64,000 nucleotides of DNA from Sphingomonas sp. (GCF_017745215.1 NZ_JAGHZV010000007.1:154969-218968), one strand, 5' to 3'; shown: positions 47,213 to 58,207, numbered from the stretch's first letter. Numbers and translations are program-made. Notes: a model not told the origin generated them from the letters alone.

Positions 47213-48003
47213 TTTTGGATATCGACAGTCTGTTCCGGCTCGACGGCCGCGTCGCGCTGGTCACCGGAGGCTCGCGCGGGATCGGGCGGATGATCGCCGC
47301 CGGGTTCGTCGCCTCGGGCGCCAAGGTCTATGTCTCGTCGCGCAAGGCCGAGGCGTGCGAGGAAGTCGCGGCCGAGCTCGGCTCGATGTGCGTCGCGATC
47401 CCGATGGACGTGTCGACGGTCGAGGGCTGCAAGGCGCTGGCGGCGGCGGTGGCCGAGCGCGAGTCCAGGCTCGACATCCTGGTCAACAATGCCGGCGCCG
47501 CCTGGGGCGTGCCCTTCGACGAATTCCCCGAGAGCGGCTGGGACAAGGTGATGGACCTCAACGTCAAGTCGCCCTTCTTCCTGACGCAGGCGCTGCACGG
47601 GCTGCTCAAGGCGGGCGCGTCGATGGCGCGGCCGGCCAAGGTGATCAACATCACCTCGATCGACGGGCAGAGGGTCAATCCCTGGGAGACCTATAGCTAC
47701 CAGGCGTCGAAGGCGGCGCTGATCCATCTGACGCGGCGGATGGCGGCGCGGCTGATCCAGGACCAGATCGTGGTGACCTCGCTCGCGCCCGGCGCCTTCC
47801 CGAGCCAGATGAACAAGGCCGCGCGCGACCATGGCGATGCGGTCGCCCAGCGCATCCCCTCGGGCCGGATCGGCGTCGACGAGGACATGGCCGGCGCGGC
47901 GATCTACCTCGCCAGCCGCGCGGGCGACTATGTGGTGGGCGAGACGCTGACGGTGGACGGCGGGCTGGTCAATGCCTCGCTGGGGGTGTCGATCGACGGG
48001 TGA
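47209..48003 (+). CDS. Short-chain dehydrogenase/reductase (RhlG/FabG-like)
   Basis: A 264-aa Rossmann enzyme. Motifs are VALVTGGSRGIGRMIAAGF (TGxxxGxG), ILVNNAGAAWGVPFDEF (NNAG), catalytic Ser in INITSIDGQ, YSYQASKAAL (YxxxK), and a C-terminal GETLTVDGGLVNASLG. It uses NAD(P)H on 3-hydroxy/oxo-acyl chains in close relatives. ATG 47209 overlaps the ACAD stop but abuts the GGGGAGG ribosome-binding site. TTG 47215, 6 nt from it, is a better-spaced alternative start. Confidence 0.93.
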   Translation: MILDIDSLFRLDGRVALVTGGSRGIGRMIAAGFVASGAKVYVSSRKAEACEEVAAELGSMCVAIPMDVSTVEGCKALAAAVAERESRLDILVNNAGAAWGVPFDEFPESGWDKVMDLNVKSPFFLTQALHGLLKAGASMARPAKVINITSIDGQRVNPWETYSYQASKAALIHLTRRMAARLIQDQIVVTSLAPGAFPSQMNKAARDHGDAVAQRIPSGRIGVDEDMAGAAIYLASRAGDYVVGETLTVDGGLVNASLGVSIDG

Positions 48004-48006
48004 GGC

Positions 48007-48354
48007 TCAGGCGGTGACGATCCGCACCAGGATCACGACGAACATCACCACCCAGAGTTGCAGCGCCAGCCGCCGCGCCCGGCGGCGGCGCGGCACCTTG
48101 CCGCCTGGCATACGGATCGCGGGCTTGTCCCAGGTCCAGCGGAAGAATGCCGCATAGGGGATGGTGCAGAGGAGCACGATGACCAGCGTGCTGACCCATT
48201 CCGGCGCCCGAAGCGCGCTCAGCAGCAGCGAGACGACGAACCACGCGCCAAGCGCGGCAATGCAGATCAGCGAGACGATCAGGCCGTAGCTGCCGAAATC
48301 CGCTTCGACGTCGAAGACCTCGTCCGGGTCGATGGGATCCGGCCCGGCGCTCAT
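48007..48354 (-). CDS. Small membrane protein, unknown function
   Basis: A 115-aa protein with an acidic N-terminus (DPIDPDEVFDVEADFGSYG), three predicted helices (about 23-46, 55-72, 98-114) and a strongly basic loop KVPRRRRARRLALQ between helices 2 and 3. No family is recognised. It lies convergent to the SDR gene and 55 nt downstream of malic enzyme, with which it may be co-transcribed. Confidence 0.65.
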   Translation of the reverse strand: MSAGPDPIDPDEVFDVEADFGSYGLIVSLICIAALGAWFVVSLLLSALRAPEWVSTLVIVLLCTIPYAAFFRWTWDKPAIRMPGGKVPRRRRARRLALQLWVVMFVVILVRIVTA

Positions 48355-48409
48355 GGGGCGACGGCTGGCGCTGCCGCCTTCCCCACGAGCGCAGCAAGGT
48401 CCATCGACG

Positions 48410-50668
48410 CTATCGCGCGATCCCGCCCGCGGCGAGCACCGCCAGCGTCACCAGCTCGCTCGCGGTCGCGGTCATCGGCGCGATCTGCACGGGCTTCTCC
48501 ATGCCGATCAGCATCGGGCCGATCGTCGAATCGCCACCGAGCTCGCGCAGCAGCTTCGCCGAGATGTTCGCCGACTGGAGCCCCGGCATGATCAGCACGT
48601 TCGCGGGGCCCGAGAGCCGCGCGAAGGGATAGAGCGCGAGCTGCCTGGGGTTGAGCGCCACGTCGGGCGCCATCTCGCCTTCGTACTCGAAGCCCGGATC
48701 GCGCTCGTCGAGGATCTTCACCGCGCCGCGGACATTGTCGAGCCAGCGGCCCTCGGGGTTGCCGAAGGTCGAATAGCTGAGGAAAGCGACGCGCGGCTCA
48801 TGGCCCATGCGCCGCGCCACCGTCGCGGTGCCCTCGGCGATGTCGGCGAGTTCCTCGGCGGTCGGGCGCTCGTTCACCGTCGTGTCGGCGATGAACACGG
48901 TGTGCGACTGGCCGACCATCAGATGGATGCCGAAGGGCGTGCGGCCCTCGGCGGGATCGAGCACGCGGCGGACCTGGCGCATCGACTCGGCCCAGGTGCG
49001 CGTCACGCCGGTGATCAGCGCATCGGCCTGGCCCATGCGGAGCAGCAGCGTGCCGAAGATGTTGCGGTCGCGGTTGACCATGCGCTCGCAGTCGCGGCGG
49101 AGGTAGCCGCGGCGCTGGAGCCGGCCGTAGAGCAGGTCGACCATGCCCGGCACCAGTGGCGAGTTGACGCTGTTGTGGAGCTCATACTCATCCGGATTGG
49201 CGCCGAGCCGGCGCAGGCGATCGAGCACGCTCTCGCGGCCGACGAGCACCGGCGTGCCATAGCCGCCTTCCTTGAAGGCGATCGCGGCGCGCAGCACGAC
49301 TTCCTCCTCGGCCTCGGCGAAGATCACCCGCTTGGGATGCGCGCGCGCGCCTTCATAGGCGAGGGTGAGCACCGATGTCGTCGGGTTGAGCCGCGCGCGC
49401 AGCTCCTGCCGATAGGCGTCCATGTCGTCGATCGGCTTGGTCGCCACGCCCGAATCCATCGCCGCCTGGGCGACCGCGGCGGGGACGATCTCCATCAGCC
49501 GCGGATCGAAGGGCGCGGGGATGATATAGTCGGGGCCGAAGCTGTGCTGCACGCCGTACGCTGCGGCGACTTCCTCGGGCACCTGCTGGCGCGCGAGCTC
49601 GGCGAGCGCGTTCGCCGCGGCGATCTTCATCTCGTCGTTGATCGTCGTCGCGCGCACGTCGAGCGCGCCGCGGAAGATGAAGGGGAAGCCGAGGACGTTG
49701 TTGACCTGGTTCGGATAGTCCGAGCGGCCGGTGGCGATGATGGCGTCGGGGCGCGCCGCCTTGGCGACCGGCGGGCTGATCTCGGGATCGGGGTTTGCCA
49801 TCGCGAAGATGATCGGCTTGGGCGCCATCTTGGCGAGCAGCTCGGGCGCCAGCGAATTGGCCGAGGCGAGCCCGAGGAACACGTCGGCGCCGTCGAGCGC
49901 CTCGGCCAGCGTGCGCTTGGTCGTGTTGACCGCGTGCGCCGACTTCCACTGGTTCATGCTCTCGGCTCGGCCCTGATAGATCACGCCCTGCAGGTCGAGC
50001 ATCAGCAGATTGTCGTGCGGCAGGCCCATCGCCTTGATCAGCTCGGCGCAGGCGATCGCGGCGGCGCCGGCGCCGAGCATCACCACCCGGGTCTGCTTGA
50101 TGTCGCGGCCGGTGAGGTGGAGCGCGTTGATCAGCCCCGCGGCGGCGATGATCGCGGTGCCGTGCTGGTCGTCGTGGAAGACCGGGATCTTCATCCGCTC
50201 GCGGAGCGTCTGCTCGATCACGAAGCATTCGGGGGACTTGATGTCCTCGAGATTGATCCCGCCGAAGCTCGGCTCGAGCAGCGACACCGCGTCGATGAAG
50301 CGCTCGACATGCTCGGTGTTCACTTCGAGGTCGATCGAGTCGACGTCGGCGAAGCGCTTGAAGAGGACGGCCTTGCCTTCCATCACTGGCTTGGACGCCA
50401 GCGCGCCGAGGTTGCCCAGCCCCAGGATCGCGGTGCCGTTCGAGACGACCGCGACGAGGTTGCCCTTGGCGGTATAGTCGTATGCCGTCGCCGGGTTCTC
50501 GGCGATCGCGCGCACCGGCACTGCGACGCCGGGCGAATAGGCCAGCGCCAGGTCGCGCTGCGTCGCCATCGGCTTGGAGGCGACGATCTCGATCTTACCG
50601 GGCCGCCCTTCGGAGTGGTAGAGCAGCGCCTCGCGATCGGAGAATTGGACGGTGGCGTCTTCGGACAA
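48410..50668 (-). CDS. maeB: NADP-dependent malic enzyme with phosphotransacetylase-like domain
   Basis: A 752-aa protein. The N-terminal malic enzyme (about 1-430) has ALAYSPGVAVPVRAIAENP (catalytic Tyr region), FHDDQHGTAIIAAAGL and VVMLGAGAAAIACAELI (NADP site). The C-terminal ~320 residues resemble phosphate acetyltransferase (RVIFAEAEEEVVLRAA, ADALITGVTRTWAESM), a regulatory module in MaeB. Malate is converted to pyruvate + CO2 + NADPH. The start codon is TTG at 50668, with AGGAG 7 nt upstream. No ATG fits. It supports gluconeogenic growth beside aceA and the ACAD/SDR pair. Confidence 0.96.
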   Translation of the reverse strand: MSEDATVQFSDREALLYHSEGRPGKIEIVASKPMATQRDLALAYSPGVAVPVRAIAENPATAYDYTAKGNLVAVVSNGTAILGLGNLGALASKPVMEGKAVLFKRFADVDSIDLEVNTEHVERFIDAVSLLEPSFGGINLEDIKSPECFVIEQTLRERMKIPVFHDDQHGTAIIAAAGLINALHLTGRDIKQTRVVMLGAGAAAIACAELIKAMGLPHDNLLMLDLQGVIYQGRAESMNQWKSAHAVNTTKRTLAEALDGADVFLGLASANSLAPELLAKMAPKPIIFAMANPDPEISPPVAKAARPDAIIATGRSDYPNQVNNVLGFPFIFRGALDVRATTINDEMKIAAANALAELARQQVPEEVAAAYGVQHSFGPDYIIPAPFDPRLMEIVPAAVAQAAMDSGVATKPIDDMDAYRQELRARLNPTTSVLTLAYEGARAHPKRVIFAEAEEEVVLRAAIAFKEGGYGTPVLVGRESVLDRLRRLGANPDEYELHNSVNSPLVPGMVDLLYGRLQRRGYLRRDCERMVNRDRNIFGTLLLRMGQADALITGVTRTWAESMRQVRRVLDPAEGRTPFGIHLMVGQSHTVFIADTTVNERPTAEELADIAEGTATVARRMGHEPRVAFLSYSTFGNPEGRWLDNVRGAVKILDERDPGFEYEGEMAPDVALNPRQLALYPFARLSGPANVLIMPGLQSANISAKLLRELGGDSTIGPMLIGMEKPVQIAPMTATASELVTLAVLAAGGIAR

Positions 50669-50762
50669 TGGGGATCTCCTGGGCGAACGCTCCCGCTATT
50701 AGGAGAGCGCTCGGCCCAAGGGAACCCGATTCAGGTTCAATTCCCAGGGAGTGACTTCGGGT

Positions 50763-51038
50763 TCAGCGCACCGGCGATGCTGCGCATGCGACGAGCGCGG
50801 CATGGAGTCCCTCGCCCCAGGCGCGCAGGCGGAGCGCGTGCGCGGTCACCAGGTCGAGGTCGTGGACGGCGTTGCCGGTGAGCGCGACGGCGTCGAAGCG
50901 CGGTGGATCGGGGATTTTCGCGGCGGGCAGGCAGGCGACCGGAACGGGCACTTCGACGATGCGCGGCGGCTGGGTCGCGGTCGAGCAGGCGGCGAGGAGG
51001 AGCGGGGCGAGGGCGGAAAGGTTGCGAACATCGCCCAT
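50763..51038 (-). CDS. Rz1-like outer-membrane spanin (lipoprotein)
   Basis: A 91-aa lipoprotein with lipobox LLLAAC (Cys18) and a Pro-rich stretch 'PPRIVEVPVPVACLPAAKIP' followed by DPPRF, then an amphipathic C-terminal helix. This is the usual form of phage o-spanins. It starts 1 nt after the stop of a membrane-anchored Rz-like gene, the standard i-spanin/o-spanin order. No other lysis gene is nearby. A chromosomal lipoprotein of unrelated function is possible. Confidence 0.6.
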   Translation of the reverse strand: MGDVRNLSALAPLLLAACSTATQPPRIVEVPVPVACLPAAKIPDPPRFDAVALTGNAVHDLDLVTAHALRLRAWGEGLHAALVACAASPVR

Positions 51039-51039
51039 G

Positions 51040-51405
51040 TCAGAGGTCCCCCACCGCCTGTTTGAACGCGCTCGAGGTAGCGCAGCCGACCGCGGTGGGC
51101 GCGCGCGCCGAGTGTTCGAGCGCGCGGACCGCCGGGCTGTTCGCTGCCTTGTCCCGTGCGGCCGCGAGCGCGCGTTCGGCGGCCTGGCGCTGCGCTTCGC
51201 CGGCCTTGCCGAGCGCTTCGATCGCATCGTTCTGGTTCGCGACTGCGGCCTTGCAGGTGGCGAGCGACGCGATCGCCGTGTCGCGCTCGGCAGTGCGGCG
51301 CGCGAGCGTGCTCCGCGTGACCAGCAGCGCCGCGAACAGCAGCAGCGCGAGGCCGGCGAGCACCGCAGTTGCGATGCTCGCCGTGCGCAGGGTGAAGGTC
51401 GGCAT
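51040..51405 (-). CDS. Rz-like inner-membrane spanin
   Basis: A 121-aa protein with one N-terminal transmembrane helix (about 7-31: ASIATAVLAGLALLLFAALL) and a long periplasmic helix rich in Ala, Gln, Glu and Arg (AERDTAIASLATCKAAVANQ to AERALAAARDKAA), predicted coiled coil, then a C-terminal segment (PTAVGCATSSAFKQAVGDL). Rz proteins bridge to an Rz1 lipoprotein and fuse the inner and outer membranes in phage lysis. ATG 51405 is chosen because the helix starts there; an ATG at 51447 would lie beyond the LexA-type box. Confidence 0.6.
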   Translation of the reverse strand: MPTFTLRTASIATAVLAGLALLLFAALLVTRSTLARRTAERDTAIASLATCKAAVANQNDAIEALGKAGEAQRQAAERALAAARDKAANSPAVRALEHSARAPTAVGCATSSAFKQAVGDL

Positions 51406-51430
51406 TGGCTTCGGCTCCCCGTTCGGATAG

Positions 51431-51466
51431 GAACGAAGCGGGAACATGCGAAATCCTACATTGCAA
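51431..51466 (-). promoter_or_regulatory. LexA-type SOS box and promoter-like motif before the spanin-like pair
   Basis: Reading the minus strand, TTGCAATGTAGGATTT (51466-51451) is followed by GTTC-CCGCTTC-GTTC (51445-51431). GTTC-N7-GTTC is the LexA-binding site of alphaproteobacteria. It lies 25 nt before the Rz-like start, suited to repression. The 16-nt block upstream also occurs at 39874-39889. Confidence 0.6.
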
Positions 51467-51478
51467 CGATCTTCAACC

Positions 51479-51558
51479 GTCATCCCGGCGAAAGCCGGGA
51501 CCCAGGGCCACGGGCAATATGGCTTGCTGCCCTGGGTCCCGGCTTTCGCCGGGATGAC
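51479..51558. repeat. Dispersed 80-bp palindromic element
   Basis: GTCATCCCGGCGAAAGCCGG... to ...TTTCGCCGGGATGAC with the inner GACCCAGGG / CCCTGGGTC arms. It lies between the divergent spanin-like pair and mutS. Beyond it, near 51566-51588, GGGATC is repeated in tandem. Confidence 0.9.
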
Positions 51559-51650
51559 GGTGGTGGGGATCGGGATCGGGATGGTGGCAAGGGGAACTGA
51601 CCGGCGGTATCGCTCTGGAGGCCGCCCCTCGCTTACGCTAACCGCTGCCG

Positions 51651-54253
<2,603 letters not shown>

Positions 54254-54257
<4 letters not shown>

Positions 54258-54634
54258 GCGTCACGCTTGCCCGCCTCGCCGCCGCGCTCGAAGCGAGCTG
54301 GGACGCCGAGACCGCCTATCTCGGCGCGGTCCGCCCGGGCAATCCAGCCTATGGGCAATGCTATCCGACCTCGCGCGTGGTGCAGCATTATTTCCCCGAG
54401 CTCGATGTCGCGCGCGGCGAGGTCGCGACCGGCAGCGGCACCGAATGCCATTTCTGGAACGTCCGCGTGACGGGCGACGCGGTCGAGCACATCGACCTCA
54501 GCTGGCAGCAATTCCCGCCCGGGTCGCGACGCCTTGCTTTCGAACTGCTCGACCGCGAGCCGGATGATAGCCCGGCGACGACGGCGCGCTGCGCGCTGCT
54601 GCTGGCGCGCGTGAGGGCGGTGCTGCCCTCATGA
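54254..54634 (+). CDS. YunG-family protein
   Basis: A 126-aa protein with the YunG pattern: [40 protein letters not shown] and [10 protein letters not shown] conserved Cys, His-Trp-Asn and Asp suggest a papain-like hydrolase remnant, but no activity is known. It is coupled to mutS (ATGA) and to the next gene (ATGA). Confidence 0.82.
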
Positions 54635-54906
54635 GCAAGGATGAACCCGAGGAAACCGGTGCCAACCTCCAGCTCGTCGGCCTGGGTTTCATCGGCCTCG
54701 GGTCGTGCTTCCTGGTCTTCATGGCCGCGCTGGTGATCGCGCATTACGGCTTTGGCGCACCCGTGCACATGCGGCGGTCCGGCGGACTGGCGCCGGAGGG
54801 CGGCCTCGCTTTCGCGATCCTGTTCTTCGTCGCGGCGGGCGCCGGGATGGTGTTCGCCGGCATCCGGATGCGCCGCGCAGCCGGCAGGATGTTCGGCGAG
54901 GAATAG
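54631..54906 (+). CDS. Two-helix membrane protein, unknown function
   Basis: A 91-aa protein with an acidic start ([17 protein letters not shown]) and two hydrophobic helices (about 16-40, [20 protein letters not shown]; about 58-78, [20 protein letters not shown]), joined by [15 protein letters not shown], with a basic tail. It has a 4-nt overlap with the YunG-like gene, making it third in the mutS operon. No family is recognised. Confidence 0.65.
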   Translation: MSKDEPEETGANLQLVGLGFIGLGSCFLVFMAALVIAHYGFGAPVHMRRSGGLAPEGGLAFAILFFVAAGAGMVFAGIRMRRAAGRMFGEE

Positions 54907-54955
54907 ACCCCAGCGGCCGCGTGCCTTTCGCCCGAAGCCGCGCTATCCCCCGGTG

Positions 54956-55885
54956 ATGGACCTCGCCGCGATCGTCGACGAAATTGCCGAAGAGATGCTC
55001 GCCGCACCCGAACGCGGCACGCCGGCGAGCTACATCCCGCCGCTCGCCGCGGTGGATCCGGCGCGCTTCGGGATCGCGCTCGTCACCGCGGGGGGCGAGG
55101 AGCTGTTCGCCGGCGACGCCGAGGCGCCCTTCTCGATCCAGTCGGTGTCCAAGGTCTTCGCGCTCACCCTCGCGCTCGGCACGGTCGGCGACCAGCTGTG
55201 GCAGCGCGTCGGGCGCGAGCCCTCCGGGAGCGCGTTCAACTCGATCGTCCAGCTCGAGACCGAGCAGGGCATCCCGCGCAATCCCTTCATCAACGCCGGC
55301 GCGATCGTCGTCTCGGACATCCTGCTCGGCCACCACGAGCCGCGCGAAGCGATCGGCGAGATGCTGCGCTTCGTCCGCGCGCTCGCCGGCGACGACGGCA
55401 TCTTCATCGACGAAGCGGTCGCGCGAGCCGAGGCCGAGACCGGCTTCCGCAACATCGCGCTCGCCAACTACATGCGCGCCTTCGGCAACCTCCGGCATCC
55501 GGCGGAGCGCGTGCTCGGCGTCTATTTCCACCATTGCGCGCTCGCGATGAGCTGCCGGCAGCTCGCGCGCGCCGGGCGCTACCTGATGGCGGGCGGGCGC
55601 AACCCCGAGACGGGGCAGAACATCGTCTCGGCGGCGCGCGCGCGGCGGATCAACGCGCTGATGCTCACCTGCGGCCATTACGACGGCTCGGGCGAGTTCG
55701 CCTTCCGCGTCGGGCTGCCGGGCAAGTCGGGCGTGGGCGGGGGCATTCTCGCGGTGGCGCCGGGCGTCGCGTCGATCGCGGTCTGGTCGCCGGGGCTCAA
55801 CGAGCGCGGCAATTCGCAGCTCGGCACGCTCGCGCTCGAGCGGCTCGTCCAGCGCACCGGCTGGTCGGTGTTCGAGCCGCATTGA
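54956..55885 (+). CDS. glsA: Glutaminase
   Basis: A 309-aa serine-dependent (beta-lactamase-fold) glutaminase: L-glutamine + H2O to L-glutamate + ammonia. It has [17 protein letters not shown] with the catalytic Sxx[33 protein letters not shown], '[16 protein letters not shown]', '[26 protein letters not shown]' (quoted as [18 protein letters not shown] and GKSGVGGG) and [16 protein letters not shown]. Length is as expected. ATG 54956 begins the conserved [14 protein letters not shown]. It starts 49 nt after the previous gene. Confidence 0.97.
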   Translation: MDLAAIVDEIAEEMLAAPERGTPASYIPPLAAVDPARFGIALVTAGGEELFAGDAEAPFSIQSVSKVFALTLALGTVGDQLWQRVGREPSGSAFNSIVQLETEQGIPRNPFINAGAIVVSDILLGHHEPREAIGEMLRFVRALAGDDGIFIDEAVARAEAETGFRNIALANYMRAFGNLRHPAERVLGVYFHHCALAMSCRQLARAGRYLMAGGRNPETGQNIVSAARARRINALMLTCGHYDGSGEFAFRVGLPGKSGVGGGILAVAPGVASIAVWSPGLNERGNSQLGTLALERLVQRTGWSVFEPH

Positions 55886-55990
55886 GGCTCGCCTCCGTGT
55901 CATTACGGAGATCAAACGAACTTCTTAACCAATAATGCGCAAATCGGTGCAATTCTCCCATCCTAGCGCTCGAATGGGGATCCGAGCACG

Positions 55991-56383
55991 ATGGGAACCA
56001 CAGGACGACCGGAGAGCCCGGCGCCGGAGGGTGCTGCGATGCTGCCCGCGGACGGGAGCAATGCGCGCACCTCGCGCCGCTACTCCTTCCGCAGCGCGCC
56101 GTTCCGCGTGCGCGCGCCCGGCGTCGACTCCGAGATCCGCTTGAAGGACCTGTCGCGCGGCGGCGCCTGCGGGCTGATGGCCGAGCCGCTGACCGTCGGC
56201 GACTATGTGATCGTCGAGCTCGACGCGCGCCACCAGGCCGAGGCCGAAGTCTGCTGGGTGCGCCGCATGCTCGTCGGGCTGCGCTTCACCCAGCCGCTCA
56301 CCCAGGCGTTCGTCGAGGGGCTGCACGCGCGCAACCACGGCCTCGCGCTGTCCTTCCCGCCGATCGTCGACGGGCAGCGCTGA
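55991..56383 (+). CDS. PilZ-domain protein
   Basis: A 130-aa soluble protein consisting mainly of a PilZ domain: the Arg cluster TSRRYSFR, the EIRLKDLSRGGACGLMAEP (D-x-S-x-x-G) and AEAEVCWVRRMLVGLRFTQP. It binds c-di-GMP in principle; the cluster is intact. A second ATG 48 nt inside is possible. It is the second PilZ protein in this window. It stands alone between glsA and a 41-aa gene on the other strand. Confidence 0.87.
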   Translation: MGTTGRPESPAPEGAAMLPADGSNARTSRRYSFRSAPFRVRAPGVDSEIRLKDLSRGGACGLMAEPLTVGDYVIVELDARHQAEAEVCWVRRMLVGLRFTQPLTQAFVEGLHARNHGLALSFPPIVDGQR

Positions 56384-56388
56384 TCCGG

Positions 56389-56514
56389 TCAGTGCAGGTT
56401 GAGCAGCCGCCCGATCGCCACGCCGATCAGCCCGAGGATCACGCCCGCCACGATGGTGCGCACCCAGCGGATGCGGCGCGGCGGCTCGGGATCGGGAAGG
56501 GGGGATTCGATCAT
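56389..56514 (-). CDS. Very small single-pass membrane protein
   Basis: A 41-aa product with an acidic/Pro-rich start (MIESPLPDPEPPRRIRW) and one hydrophobic helix (about 21-38: TIVAGVILGLIGVAIGRLL). The charge distribution suits a small membrane protein. It lies convergent to the PilZ gene and just after a terminator that reads in the same direction, so it would need its own promoter. Confidence 0.4.
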   Translation of the reverse strand: MIESPLPDPEPPRRIRWVRTIVAGVILGLIGVAIGRLLNLH

Positions 56515-56529
56515 CGAAGCGAGTGTAGC

Positions 56530-56579
56530 ACAAAATGAAAGAGGCCGCCGGGCCCCCATCCGAGGTACCCGGCGACCTC
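56530..56579 (-). terminator. Terminator of the short-ORF locus
   Basis: Stem GAGGCCGCCGGG / CCCGGCGACCTC (one mismatch) with a 15-nt loop. On the minus strand it is followed by TTTCATTTTG. It ends a leftward transcript 9 nt after the 58-aa frame stops. Confidence 0.6.
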
Positions 56580-56587
56580 CGACATGG

Positions 56588-56764
56588 TCAGCGGCCGGAA
56601 GCTCCAGCGCGGGAGACCATGCGGACCGCTTTGCTGCAGGCCGGCGAGCGTTGATTGGAGGAGAATACCTCCCGCTCACCCGACGGACGGAGGGCTTCCG
56701 TCCGCGCCTTCAGCTCAGCGGCGCGTCTCCCGAACGAACTGAACCGACCCCATTGCTGAACCAT
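56588..56764 (-). CDS. Possible 58-aa basic protein
   Basis: The frame MVQQWGRFSSFGRRAAELKA to RMVSRAGASGR, 58 codons, ends right before a terminator. Its ATG lies inside the 18-aa frame that carries the perfect Shine-Dalgarno sequence, so it could be translated by coupling or as the main product with longer spacing. There is no recognised family and composition alone does not prove coding. The rest of the gap 56780-56973 shows only a GTACCC / GGGTAC hairpin near 56810 and no gene. Confidence 0.35.
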   Translation of the reverse strand: MVQQWGRFSSFGRRAAELKARTEALRPSGEREVFSSNQRSPACSKAVRMVSRAGASGR

Positions 56765-56771
56765 GAGACAT
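56715..56771 (-). CDS. 18-aa short frame with a perfect Shine-Dalgarno sequence
   Basis: MSHGSAMGSVQFVRETRR. It is preceded at 56786-56773 (minus strand) by AAAGGAGGTGATCC, which is fully complementary to the 3' end of 16S rRNA, 7 nt from the ATG. This is far stronger than the ribosome-binding site of any other gene here. It overlaps a 58-aa frame in another phase. It could be a leader peptide, a small protein, or part of a dual-function RNA. Confidence 0.45.
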   Translation of the reverse strand: MSHGSAMGSVQFVRETRR

Positions 56772-56973
56772 CGGATCACCTCCTTTCGCCAGTTGAAGAC
56801 TAACGTACCCCGCCGGGTACGGGATGAATCTTGAATCAGCGCGAGTCGCAGAACAAGTCTTGTTTTGCATCGCAATAGATGCGACTCTCACGGTTCTGCG
56901 CGCCACCATCCCGCGTCGCGCCGGTCTCTCCAGAAATTTCGGCCAAAATCCAGCCACTTGCTGAGGCTCCGGC

Positions 56974-57123
56974 TCAGTGGTGCTTGAAATATTGCACCTC
57001 GCGCTCGTGCTTTTCGGCCGCGGCGCGGGTGCCGAAGGTGCCGAGGTTGCGGCGCTTGCCGGTGTCGGGGTCGGTCTTGCGCGAATAGAGACGGTATTCG
57101 CCGGACTTGAGCTTGCGGATCAT
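56974..57123 (-). CDS. Small basic conserved protein
   Basis: A 49-aa protein: MIRKLKSGEYRLYSRKTDPD, TGKRRNLGTFGTRAAAEKHE and REVQYFKHH. I recognise this as a widely conserved short family in alpha- and other proteobacteria, with a beta-hairpin and one helix, resembling the arm-type fold of integrase N-termini. Function is unknown. GAGGAGGTGCGAC gives a strong ribosome-binding site. Confidence 0.85.
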   Translation of the reverse strand: MIRKLKSGEYRLYSRKTDPDTGKRRNLGTFGTRAAAEKHEREVQYFKHH

Positions 57124-57164
57124 GTCGCACCTCCTCGCGCGCACCAACGCGCGAGGCGGCCCGG

Positions 57165-57734
57165 CTATCCGGCGCGGCGGCAATCCTCGACGACGCGGCC
57201 GATCTCGGCCCAGGCGGGCACGGCGAGCGGCGCCAGCCCGCCGCCCTCCACCGCGAAGCGCCCGCGGCTGTAGGCGATCGCATCGAGCAGTGCGTCGCGC
57301 GTCGCCAGCGTCGCGGCGGCATAGACGCCGTCGCCCACCGCCGCGGCGTCGAGCGTGCGCGCAAGGCTGGTGGTGCGGATCATCAACCGCGCGTCGCCGG
57401 TGCCCGGCGCGATGCGGCGCGCGAGGTAGAGCTGGCCGCGCTCGCGGTCGCAGCGCAGCGTCAGCTCGGCGTCGCTGCCGACCTGGCCGAACAGCGCGAT
57501 GCTGCCGCGCGCGTCCTGGCGATAGGCCCAGGTGCCCTGCGTCGCGGGCCAGTCGCGCCAGTCGGCGGCGAGGGGCGGCGTCGGCGCGGGCGCCGGGGCA
57601 GGTTGTGGCGCGGGCCGGGGCGGCGGCAGCGGCGCGGGAGCGGGCTGGGGCGGCGGAGCGGGCACGGCCGAGCAGCCCGCGAGCAACGCGGCGGCGGCGA
57701 TCAGACCGGCTACAGGCAAAGGCACGCGCGACAT
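57165..57734 (-). CDS. Lipoprotein with Pro-rich linker
   Basis: A 189-aa protein with lipobox LLAGC (Cys near residue 21), a ~35-residue Pro/Ala linker, and a C-terminal domain (about 60-189; WRDWPATQGTWAYRQDARGS, AELTLRCDRERGQLYLARRI, LATRDALLDAIAYSRGRFAV). The domain resembles those of uncharacterised alphaproteobacterial lipoproteins. The start at 57734 is set by the signal peptide; the frame extends further upstream without signal. It lies 41 nt before the 49-aa gene on the same strand. Confidence 0.8.
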   Translation of the reverse strand: MSRVPLPVAGLIAAAALLAGCSAVPAPPPQPAPAPLPPPRPAPQPAPAPAPTPPLAADWRDWPATQGTWAYRQDARGSIALFGQVGSDAELTLRCDRERGQLYLARRIAPGTGDARLMIRTTSLARTLDAAAVGDGVYAAATLATRDALLDAIAYSRGRFAVEGGGLAPLAVPAWAEIGRVVEDCRRAG

Positions 57735-57787
57735 GGCGGCGTTATGCGGGAAGCCCGGCGGGGGCTCAACCGCTGATCTTGCCCAAA

Positions 57788-58207
57788 TCAGGCGGCGCGG
57801 CGCTCGGTCGGCGTGTCGCCGCGCGTGCAGAGGTCGCCGGGGTTGGCGCGGTTGGCGACGTCGCCGAGCAACGCCTGGGTGTCGGCGCGGAAGGCGTCCC
57901 ATTCGCGCGCGATCCGCGCCACCGGCCAGTCGGAGAGATAGGTGGCGAAGCCGAGCGTCACGGCCTGATAGTCGGCGCGATAGACGCCGGCGAGCAGCCC
58001 GGTGAAGGGGCTGGCGGTGGGCAGCATCAGCTCATAGTCGCCGCGGCCTTCACGGATGCGGTGCGCGAAGATCGCGCGGGCGACCTGCCAGCGGATTGCT
58101 GCGACTGCGGCGGGATCGGCGGCCTCGACCGCGACGATGTCGAGCAGCAGCCGCGCTTCGGCGACGAACTCGCGATATTCCGCTTCGAGATCGACGAACC
58201 AGCACAT
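57788..58207 (-). CDS. Conserved helical protein, unknown function
   Basis: A 139-aa mostly helical cytoplasmic protein beginning MCWFVDLEAEYREFVAEARL, with IRWQVARAIFAHRIREGRGD and 'WPVARIAREWDAFRADTQAL'. No metal or catalytic motif is evident. It is 53 nt upstream of the lipoprotein gene on the same strand, so the two may be co-transcribed. Confidence 0.65.
   Translation of the reverse strand: MCWFVDLEAEYREFVAEARLLLDIVAVEAADPAAVAAIRWQVARAIFAHRIREGRGDYELMLPTASPFTGLLAGVYRADYQAVTLGFATYLSDWPVARIAREWDAFRADTQALLGDVANRANPGDLCTRGDTPTERRAA

Noticed and set aside
50763..51405. A resident prophage next to mutS
   Set aside because: Only the spanin-like pair is present. No integrase, terminase, capsid, tail, holin or endolysin and no attachment repeats were seen.
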